Shown one piece after another: positions 23,947 to 29,904 of a stretch of DNA of 39,807 nucleotides. The DNA comes from Streptomyces sp. FH025 (GTDB lineage: Bacteria > Actinomycetota > Actinomycetes > Streptomycetales > Streptomycetaceae). The stretch lies in the NCBI RefSeq assembly GCF_017427025.1, contig NZ_JAFLNG010000003.1, forward strand, positions 1-39,807. The letters run 5' to 3'. The position numbers and the translations under genes are program-made. The notes beneath the pieces were generated by a model, which worked only from the letters and a program-made list of their open reading frames with translations, was not told the origin of the DNA and searched no databases. The stretch's first letter is position 1. Each line of letters opens with the position of its first letter.

Positions 23947-24086
23947 AAAGGGCAGCCGATGGTAACTCGACGGAGCCGCCGTCGGGTGACCGGCACGCCA
24001 AATATCACGTCCGCCGTAGCGATCCGTCCCGATTCACCGCAGTCTGTCCCGGCCCCGGAACGGCCGTCCCGAAGGAGTTTTCCCCC

Positions 24087-24446
24087 GTGAACGTCGTCGC
24101 CACCGTCGCATCGTCCCTCGTCATCCTCGAATTCTCGCTCCAGGCCCTCGGCATGCTCACCCACATGCCGGCCCAGCTCGACCAGTTCCAGGCCGTGACC
24201 GGCCACCGCCCGAGCCGTCGGCTGACCCTGGCCCTCGGATCGCTCAGCGCCGCGAGCGTGGCGGGAGCGGTCGCCGGGTTCTGGGAGCCGGGCTGGGCGG
24301 TGGCGGCCGGCACGTACCTGACCGGTTTCACCGGGGTGATGCTGGGGATCCAGCTGCGCCGCGGCAACCGGGGCATGCTGCTCAACACCGGAATCCTGTT
24401 CTTCGCGTCCGCGCTGCTGATGCTGCTCGGCCGGGCCCTGGGCTGA
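24087..24446 (+). CDS. Small DoxX-like membrane protein
   Basis: A 119-aa predicted integral membrane protein with about four hydrophobic segments (roughly residues 3-27, 46-64, 68-88 and 100-117). An early conserved-looking stretch (LEFSLQALGMLTHMP) resembles the DoxX-like family. The start is GTG with AAGGAG upstream. It is divergent from the response regulator and convergent with the SARP gene, 38 bp away. The function is unknown; members are often annotated only as membrane proteins. No catalytic motif is visible. Confidence 0.75.
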   Translation: MNVVATVASSLVILEFSLQALGMLTHMPAQLDQFQAVTGHRPSRRLTLALGSLSAASVAGAVAGFWEPGWAVAAGTYLTGFTGVMLGIQLRRGNRGMLLNTGILFFASALLMLLGRALG

Positions 24447-24463
24447 CCGGGAGCGCCCCTGAG

Positions 24464-24498
24464 GCTCAGACCGCCTGCGACAGCTCAGACCGCCTGCG
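24464..24498. repeat. 19-bp tandem repeat spanning the SARP stop codon
   Basis: On the plus strand GCTCAGACCGCCTGCG occurs at 24464-24479 and again at 24483-24498, a 19-bp period. On the minus strand each copy contains GGTCTGA, so the SARP stop TGA and the last codons are duplicated into the 3' flank. Confidence 0.92.
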
Positions 24499-25303
24499 GC
24501 ACCCGGCCCGGGACCAGCTCGCCCGAGAAGGGCAGGTCCAGGGCCGGATCGCCGGCCAGGATCGCCTGCTGGAGCCGCCGCAGCCGGGCCGAGGGCTCGA
24601 CCCCCAACTCCGACACGAGCACGTGCCGAAGGCGCTGGAAGGACTCCAGCGCCCTTCCGGTGTGTCCGGCCCGGTAGAGCGCGGTCATCAGCTGGGCGCA
24701 CAGGTTCTCGTGCATCGGGTGCCGGGCGACGAGGGTGAACAGCTCGCCCAGCAGCTCGGTGTGGCGGCCCAGTTCGAGGTCGGCGCCGATCCGCTGCTCC
24801 AGCGCGGCGGCGCGCTCCTGCTCCAGCGCCGAGGCCTCCAGCTCCAGCGCCCGGCCGATCTGGACGTCCATCAGCGCCGATCCCTGCCACAGCGCCAGCG
24901 CGCTGTCGTACAGGGCGGCGGCGGTGCGTACGTCCCCCGCGTCGTACGCACCCCGCGCGCTGCGGGCGAGCTGGCGGAACTCGTGGACGTCGACGCGGTC
25001 GGGCGCGACCTCCAGGGCGTAGCCGCCGTGCCTGGTCACCAGGATGCTCTTGGCGTGCCGGGGGTCGGCGCCGAGCGCCGCGGTGATCCGGCCGCGCAGC
25101 TGGAGGATGTAGGTCTGGAGCGTGGTGGAGGCGCTGCGCGGGGCGTGGTCGCCCCACAGTTCCTCGCAGATCGTCCGGACGGGCACGACGCGGCCGGCGT
25201 TGAGCGCCAGCAGCGCCAGGATCTGGCGGGGCTTCGCCGCGCTCGGCACCACCGAGCGCTGGTTGAGGTGGGCCGACAGCTGGCCCAGGAGTTTGATGTC
25301 CAT
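24485..25303 (-). CDS. SARP-family transcriptional activator
   Basis: A 272-aa Streptomyces antibiotic regulatory protein. It has an OmpR-type winged helix at about residues 1-95 (LGQLSAHL..., LALNAGRVVP, ELWGDHAPRSA, LQTYILQLR) and a bacterial transcriptional activation (BTAD) domain at about 100-250 (VDVHEFRQLARSA, LALWQGSAL, HPMHENLCAQLMTALYRAGH). SARPs activate clustered biosynthetic genes by binding heptamer direct repeats with an 11-bp period near -10 elements. A perfect pair of this form lies in its own upstream region. The ATG at 25303 has AAGGAG upstream. It is divergent from the SagB-like gene and probably the main pathway-specific activator. Confidence 0.95.
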   Translation of the reverse strand: MDIKLLGQLSAHLNQRSVVPSAAKPRQILALLALNAGRVVPVRTICEELWGDHAPRSASTTLQTYILQLRGRITAALGADPRHAKSILVTRHGGYALEVAPDRVDVHEFRQLARSARGAYDAGDVRTAAALYDSALALWQGSALMDVQIGRALELEASALEQERAAALEQRIGADLELGRHTELLGELFTLVARHPMHENLCAQLMTALYRAGHTGRALESFQRLRHVLVSELGVEPSARLRRLQQAILAGDPALDLPFSGELVPGRVPQAV

Positions 25304-25336
25304 GCCGAAGTCTCCTTGCGGGAAACGGTCGTGGGC

Positions 25337-25352
25337 CTCCCCTCCAGGGGAG
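25337..25352. promoter_or_regulatory. Inverted repeat in the SARP promoter region
   Basis: CTCCCCT and AGGGGAG form a 7-bp perfect inverted repeat with a 2-bp centre, flanked by GGG and CCC that could extend it. It is 34-49 bp upstream of the SARP start codon, where a repressor operator or an mRNA hairpin would be expected. Confidence 0.35.
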
Positions 25353-25375
25353 CCCGACTAGGCCCCGAGTCTGGT

Positions 25376-25393
25376 CGAAGGCGGTGCGAAGGC
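25376..25393. promoter_or_regulatory. Candidate SARP-binding heptamer pair
   Basis: The heptamer CGAAGGC is repeated perfectly at 25376-25382 and 25387-25393, separated by 4 bp (11-bp period). This is the arrangement recognised by SARP regulators. It lies in the 214-bp divergent gap between the SARP gene and the SagB-like gene, so it could control either or both. A weak -10-like TAGCGG follows at 25399. Confidence 0.5.
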
Positions 25394-25517
25394 CCAGGTA
25401 GCGGCTCACGACTGCGCATAGGAACGGTTCACGGTCGACGGTATGAATCCGTCACTGGTGCGTGTGGGTACCGGCGCGGCAAGCTGGACCGTCCCCTCGA
25501 CGCTAGGACCCCCCACC

Positions 25518-26183
25518 ATGCCTGTTCCGCACTCGACGGACGTTCACGCGACGGTGATTCAGGACCTCCGCTCCCTCCGCGAGGACGTCGTCCTCGACTC
25601 CGGCCCCGACGGACTGCGCGTCCGCACGCCCGGCGGCGGCGAGGTCCGGGTGCGGGGTGCGGGCAGACTCGTGCGCGAGCTGCTCTGGCGGATGAGCCTG
25701 GGGCCGGTCCTGCTGGAGAACGTGCTCGACGCCGGCCCCTGGCCGGAGGAGGAACTCGCCGAGGCCGAACGGGTGTTGGCCGCGCTGGGCGACCTGGTGA
25801 TCCACTCGCTCGCGGTGGACGGCTTCCGGGTGCTGCTGTCGGTGGTGCCGACCGAGCGGGGCTCGTCGTTCCGGCCGTCTCCGATCCTGCCGGAGGCCCC
25901 GCTGCGGCTGTCCCGGTTCGCCGTCTTACGCACCGACGGCACCGACTTCCTGCTGGAGTCCCCGCGGGCCCCGTACCGGGTCGAGCTGCACCGGCCGGAG
26001 GCGCTGTACGCGCTCGGCTCGCTGGCCAGGGCGGCGCTGCCCTCGAAGGCCTCGGCCGCCTCGGCCGCGCGGTCGATCCCCTCGGTGGTCGTGCTCGGGG
26101 TGCTGCGCTACCTGGTCGCGGCCGGAATGCTGGTGGTCGCCGGGCCGGACGGCGCCGGGTTCGCCGAGGACACCACGGGCTGA
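25518..26183 (+). CDS. SagB-type dehydrogenase N-terminal domain only (nitroreductase domain absent)
   Basis: A 221-aa protein resembling the N-terminal half of actinomycete SagB/McbC-type azoline dehydrogenases: a winged-helix-like start, then LSVVPTERGSSFRP, PLRLSRFAVLRTDG, a LESPRAPYRVELHRPEA segment, and LRYLVAAGML near the end. Full-length relatives are about 500 aa and carry an FMN-binding nitroreductase domain after this point; here a stop follows directly, and the next 60 bp form a terminator. It is therefore a natural half-protein or a truncated gene. Codon 137 (25926-25928) is TTA, a bldA-dependent codon. The start at 25518 has AGGA nine bases upstream; an in-frame ATG at 25443 is an alternative. 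Possible role: substrate-binding partner of the YcaO enzyme, not an oxidase. Confidence 0.7.
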   Translation: MPVPHSTDVHATVIQDLRSLREDVVLDSGPDGLRVRTPGGGEVRVRGAGRLVRELLWRMSLGPVLLENVLDAGPWPEEELAEAERVLAALGDLVIHSLAVDGFRVLLSVVPTERGSSFRPSPILPEAPLRLSRFAVLRTDGTDFLLESPRAPYRVELHRPEALYALGSLARAALPSKASAASAARSIPSVVVLGVLRYLVAAGMLVVAGPDGAGFAEDTTG

Positions 26184-26192
26184 GCCGGGCGC

Positions 26193-26248
26193 TCCGGGCA
26201 CACCTCAGGGGCGTGAGCCTGTGCTCACGCCCCTGGAGTGTGTCCGGG
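26193..26248. terminator. Strong bidirectional terminator
   Basis: A perfect 13-bp stem (26206-26218 with 26223-26235) and 4-base loop CTGT, extended outward to about 26 bp by further pairs with one mismatch and three wobbles. It sits between the convergent SagB-like and GNAT stop codons, so it can serve both. Confidence 0.9.
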
Positions 26249-26280
26249 CCCGGTCTCAGGCCCGGTCTCAGGCCCGGTCG
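26249..26280. repeat. 12-bp tandem repeat spanning the GNAT stop codon
   Basis: On the minus strand GACCGGGCCTGA occurs twice, followed by a third partial unit. The first TGA is the in-frame stop of the acetyltransferase gene, so the end of the reading frame and its stop are duplicated downstream. Confidence 0.9.
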
Positions 26281-26789
26281 CGCACCATGAGGAGCAGCTC
26301 GTCCGGGTCCTCCGGCGGGCCCGGGATCATGCCGTTGGCGGTGAATCCCTCCGAGAGGTAGAGGGACCTGGCGCGGAAGTTGTGCGGCCGTACGTCCAGC
26401 CAGACCCGGTCGGCCCCGTGCGCCTCGAAGGCCCGGTCGACCGCGGCGCGGAACAGCTCCCGGCCCAGGCCGAAGCCCTGGAAGCCGGGCGCCAGCACGA
26501 TCCGGCGCAGCTCGACGTGGCCGCCGCCGAACGCGAGCCCGGCGAGCACCACGAAGCCGGCCGACTCGCCGCCCGCCTCGGCGTACAGGTGCTCCTGGTC
26601 CGGGTCGGCGAGCGCCCGCTCGTGCCAGTCGAGGCCCTTGACGCCGAGCCAGTGGGCGGCGGTGCGGTCGGACTCGAAGCGGGTGCAGGCGGCCAGGTCG
26701 GCGGCGGTGGTGTGGCGGACGCTCAGCCGGCCCGCCCGCGCCGGAAGTCCGGCGAGGCGGGCCGACCGCCCGCTGACGACGTCAGTCAC
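26268..26789 (-). CDS. GNAT-family N-acetyltransferase
   Basis: A 173-aa single-domain acetyltransferase. The acetyl-CoA pyrophosphate-binding motif A is visible near residues 107-124 (RRIVLAPGFQGFGLG), followed by a helix and the late motif B segment RARSLYLSEGF. It is the last gene of the diaminopropionate operon. Its GTG start overlaps the TauD-family stop by 8 bp, so the two are translationally coupled. The substrate is unknown; an amino group of diaminopropionate or of the final product (tailoring or self-protection) is a reasonable inference from position. Confidence 0.9.
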   Translation of the reverse strand: MTDVVSGRSARLAGLPARAGRLSVRHTTAADLAACTRFESDRTAAHWLGVKGLDWHERALADPDQEHLYAEAGGESAGFVVLAGLAFGGGHVELRRIVLAPGFQGFGLGRELFRAAVDRAFEAHGADRVWLDVRPHNFRARSLYLSEGFTANGMIPGPPEDPDELLLMVRDRA

Positions 26790-27750
26790 GGGCGATGCTC
26801 CCCGCGCCGTTCGACGCCTCGGCCATCGCGATCGCGATCTTCCGGGGGCCGGCGAACGGCTCGCGGCCGTGCGCGGTCAGCATGTTGTCGATGACCAGCA
26901 GGTCGCCCTGCCGCCAGTCGTAGCGGGTCCAGGCGGAGCGGTAGGCCTGCTGGAGGTGGGCGATCACGTCGTCCGGGATCACGCCGCCGTCGCCGTAGTA
27001 GGTGTTGCTGGGCAGCTCGTCCTCGTCGTACATCTCGCGCAGGCCCGCGCTGTACTCGGCCGGGAGCGTGGTCACGTGGAAGAACGTGGCGTGGTTGAAC
27101 CAGACCTTCTCCCCGGTGACGGGGTGGCGGTGGACGGCCTGGCGGACCGCCCGGGTGTGCAGCCCGTCCTCGCCGAGCCACTCCACCCCGATGTCCTGGC
27201 CCGCGCAGTAGCGCTCGACCTCGGCGCGGTCCTTGGTGTCGTAGTAGTACTGCCACGTGCCGCCCATGTCCTGGCCGAGGAAGTTGCGCACGTACATCCA
27301 GCCGCGGCGCTCGAACTCCTCGCGCACCGACGGGTCGATCGCCTGGTAGACCTTGCGGACGTCGGCCAGCGGGGTGGCACCCTGCTCGGTGGCCTCGGCG
27401 AGGCAGGTGAAGTACACCAGGCCGGGCCAACTGAGCTGGTACGAGCACTCGTTGTGCAGGAAGATCTCCTCGGTGTTGGGGTACTCGGTGGAGGTGTACA
27501 CCTGGCCCTTGATGTTCGTGCGCGGCGAGGAGCGCTCGCTGTAGTGCAGCGGGGCGCCGGACAGCGCGCGCACGGAGGCGTCGAGGTTGTCCACGCCGCC
27601 CTCCTTGAAGCCGCGGAACAGCACCGCGCCCGACTCGGTGATCAGTTCGCGGATCCTGTCCCGCTCGGCGGCGATCAGCTCGGGGACGGTGGTGCCCCCG
27701 TCGGCCTCGATGACGGCCGGGAGGGCGCCCGGTATCTCGGTGACAAGCAT
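26782..27750 (-). CDS. TauD/TfdA-family Fe(II)/2-oxoglutarate oxygenase
   Basis: A 322-aa non-heme iron oxygenase of the clavaminate synthase/SyrP-like branch. The iron ligands HxE are seen as HNE (His99, Glu101), the distal His is in TAHGREPF (His294) and the 2-oxoglutarate-binding Arg is probably Arg303. Such enzymes usually hydroxylate or desaturate free or carrier-bound amino acids in natural product pathways. The start at 27750 has GGAGA upstream. It follows SbnB after 115 bp, which contain three 13-bp tandem repeats, and overlaps the GNAT start. SbnB releases 2-oxoglutarate, the co-substrate of this enzyme, so the genes fit one pathway. The likely substrate is diaminopropionate or a residue derived from it. 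Confidence 0.92.
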   Translation of the reverse strand: MLVTEIPGALPAVIEADGGTTVPELIAAERDRIRELITESGAVLFRGFKEGGVDNLDASVRALSGAPLHYSERSSPRTNIKGQVYTSTEYPNTEEIFLHNECSYQLSWPGLVYFTCLAEATEQGATPLADVRKVYQAIDPSVREEFERRGWMYVRNFLGQDMGGTWQYYYDTKDRAEVERYCAGQDIGVEWLGEDGLHTRAVRQAVHRHPVTGEKVWFNHATFFHVTTLPAEYSAGLREMYDEDELPSNTYYGDGGVIPDDVIAHLQQAYRSAWTRYDWRQGDLLVIDNMLTAHGREPFAGPRKIAIAMAEASNGAGSIARD

Positions 27751-27766
27751 GGTTCTCCAGCCATTT

Positions 27767-27805
27767 CGTGGAACGGATGCGTGGAACGGATTCGTGGAAC
27801 GGGGC
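27767..27805. repeat. Three 13-bp tandem repeats upstream of the TauD-family gene
   Basis: CGTGGAACGGATG, CGTGGAACGGATT and CGTGGAACGGGGC follow each other without gaps, 17-55 bp upstream of the oxygenase start codon in the SbnB-TauD gap. They may be a regulator-binding array or slippage-derived sequence. Confidence 0.9.
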
Positions 27806-27865
27806 GGGTGGTGGCGGCCCGGCGGTGTGGGGCCCGCGGGCCGGTCCGAGGCGGGGCTCGGGAGT

Positions 27866-28885
27866 TCACTCCGCGGTCGGCAGGAAGCCTTCCGCGGTCA
27901 GTCCGCGCCGCTCGCGGACGGCGGTGGACCGGACCAGCCGGGCCAGCGCCAGGTCGAGCACACCGAGCCCGAACGGGGAGAAGACGATGACCTTCTCCGG
28001 GTCCCGGCGGAACTCGGCGGCGCCGCGGACCAGGGCGCCGATCTCGGCGTCGACGAACGCGCGGTCGCCGACGAGCTGTTCGGTCAGGTGCAGCGAGGTC
28101 TGCTCGCGGCAGACGTGGTCGGTGTCGTCGACGACGTTGTGGTGCGCCACGATCGCCTCGGGGACGATGTCCCGCAGCGACACGTGCAGCACCACCGTGC
28201 CGGGGTCGCAGAGCCGCAGGTCCATGTGCGGCTTGGCGGCGGTGGTGGCGATCGACACCAGCGGCCGGCCGGCGAGCGCCTCGGCCGCCGAGTCGGCGAC
28301 GGTGACGCTCAGGCCGGGCGCGACCTCGGCGGCGCGCTCGGCGAAGGCGGCGGCCCGCTCCGGGCTCAGGTCGTACAGCACCGCGGAGCGCAGCGAGGGG
28401 ACGGCCACCGACAGGTACTTCAGCACCTGGAGGTTGATCGGGCCGAGCCCGATCAGGCCGACGCTCTCCGCCTCTCCGTTCTCCAGCAGCACGCTCGCGG
28501 CGAGCGCGGCGCTCGCGCCGGTGCGGGTCGCCGAGATCAGCGAGCCCTCGATCAGGGCCTCCGGACGGCCGGTGGCCAGCGAGTTGAGCACGATCGCCGC
28601 GCTGGCGCGGGGCAGCCCGGCGGCGAGGTTGCCCGGGAAGGAGGAGACCCACTTGAAGCCGGCCACGGCGGCGTCCTCGCCGTCGCCTTCACCGTCGCCG
28701 TCCAGGAAGGCCGGCAGGCCGATGATCCGGTCGCTCGGCTGCTCGGGGAAGCGCAGGAACACCGAGTGGGGAAGGGCGGTGCGGCCCTCGTCGTGCAGCG
28801 CGTAGGCGGCGCGGACCGCCTCCAGGACCTCCTTCTCGCGGTGGGCGAGGATGTCACGGACCTCGTCGTGCCCGATGATCAGCAA
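27866..28885 (-). CDS. sbnB: SbnB-type N-(1-amino-1-carboxyethyl)glutamate dehydrogenase (diaminopropionate synthesis)
   Basis: A 339-aa ornithine cyclodeaminase/mu-crystallin family protein with the SbnB character. Its Rossmann motif is IGLGPINLQ, preceded by a substrate domain containing GFKWVSSFPGN. SbnB oxidises N-(1-amino-1-carboxyethyl)-L-glutamate with NAD and hydrolyses it to L-2,3-diaminopropionate and 2-oxoglutarate. The preferred start is TTG at 28885: AGGAG lies seven bases upstream, the length matches the family, and it overlaps the SbnA stop. A longer open frame to 29149 would lie inside SbnA. A short acidic insert (DGDGEGDGED) near residue 65 is unusual. Confidence 0.93.
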   Translation of the reverse strand: MLIIGHDEVRDILAHREKEVLEAVRAAYALHDEGRTALPHSVFLRFPEQPSDRIIGLPAFLDGDGEGDGEDAAVAGFKWVSSFPGNLAAGLPRASAAIVLNSLATGRPEALIEGSLISATRTGASAALAASVLLENGEAESVGLIGLGPINLQVLKYLSVAVPSLRSAVLYDLSPERAAAFAERAAEVAPGLSVTVADSAAEALAGRPLVSIATTAAKPHMDLRLCDPGTVVLHVSLRDIVPEAIVAHHNVVDDTDHVCREQTSLHLTEQLVGDRAFVDAEIGALVRGAAEFRRDPEKVIVFSPFGLGVLDLALARLVRSTAVRERRGLTAEGFLPTAE

Positions 28886-29904
28886 CGTACAGCTCCTGCC
28901 GTGTCCGTGGTGCCCGTGGTGTCCGGGGCCTCCCACAGGTGGGAGACCTCTCCGAAGTTCCGGTGCACCCATTCGTCCGAGTAGATGGTGTCGAGGTAGC
29001 GGTCGCCGCCGTCCGGGAAGACCAGCACGCAGTTGGCGCCGGGCTCGATCCGGTCCTTGATCCTGGCGAGCGCGGAGACCGCCGCCCCCGAGGAGCCGCC
29101 GGCCAGGATCGCCTCGGTGGCGACCAGCCGGCGGCAGCCGACCACGCACTCCAGGTCGGAGACGTGGACCACCTCGTCCGGCAGGCTCCGGTCGAGCAGC
29201 GGGGGCACGATGGAGGCGCCATGGCCGGGGATCAGCCGCTTCGCCGAGGCGTCCCCGAAGAGCACGCTGCCGACGGCGTCAACCGCGACCAGCTTGGTGG
29301 ACAGGCCGTGCTTGCGGATGTAGGCGCCGGCGCCGGTCATGGTGCCGCAGGTGGAGGCGGGGCTGAAGAGGTAGTCGACCTCGCCGTCCAGCGCGTCGAC
29401 CACCTCCCGCATGGTCTCCTCGTGGGCGGCCGGGTTCAGCGGGTTGGCGTACTGGTTGGGGCTGTAGGCGTACGGGTTGGCGGCGAGCAGCTCCTTGACC
29501 CGGCGGATCCGGGCCGGCAGGTACTCGCCGTCCGGCTCGGGGACGGAGACCATCTCGATGGTCGCGCCGTACGCCCGCAGGATGGCCAGGTTCTGCGTGG
29601 TGGTCTTGGCGTCCACCACGCAGATGAACTGGAGGCCGAAGTAGCGGCAGATCTGGGCCATGCCGATGGCGAGGTTGCCGGAGCTGGACTCCACCACGAC
29701 GGACAGGCCGGGGATCAGCTCGCCGGAGCGGATCTTGCCGAGCAGCATGTTGAGTCCGGAGCGGTCCTTGATGCTGCCGCCCGGGTTGAACCGTTCGACC
29801 TTGGCGAAGACCCGGAAGCCGGAGCCGCGCATCAGTCCGTCCAGTTCGACCAGCGGTGTGCGGCCGATGGTGTCGAGGATCCCCTTCGCCGGTCCGGTGC
29901 TCAC
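28879..29904 (-). CDS. sbnA: SbnA-type PLP synthase (diaminopropionate synthesis)
   Basis: A 341-aa cysteine-synthase-fold PLP enzyme. The PLP lysine is in NPGGSIKDRS (about residue 47), the substrate loop is SSSGNLAIG and a phosphate-binding stretch STCGTMTG follows. SbnA joins O-phospho-L-serine and L-glutamate to give N-(1-amino-1-carboxyethyl)-L-glutamate, the SbnB substrate. The next gene is SbnB, which makes this assignment firm over cysteine synthase. The start is GTG overlapping the MMPL stop by 4 bp (GTGA). The pair is known from staphyloferrin B and viomycin-type pathways, where diaminopropionate is a building block. Confidence 0.95.
   Translation of the reverse strand: MSTGPAKGILDTIGRTPLVELDGLMRGSGFRVFAKVERFNPGGSIKDRSGLNMLLGKIRSGELIPGLSVVVESSSGNLAIGMAQICRYFGLQFICVVDAKTTTQNLAILRAYGATIEMVSVPEPDGEYLPARIRRVKELLAANPYAYSPNQYANPLNPAAHEETMREVVDALDGEVDYLFSPASTCGTMTGAGAYIRKHGLSTKLVAVDAVGSVLFGDASAKRLIPGHGASIVPPLLDRSLPDEVVHVSDLECVVGCRRLVATEAILAGGSSGAAVSALARIKDRIEPGANCVLVFPDGGDRYLDTIYSDEWVHRNFGEVSHLWEAPDTTGTTDTAGAVRC

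Noticed and set aside
27866..29149. Longer SbnB frame of 427 codons
   Set aside because: The extra 88 codons lie inside SbnA in another frame; TTG at 28885 gives family length and has AGGAG upstream.
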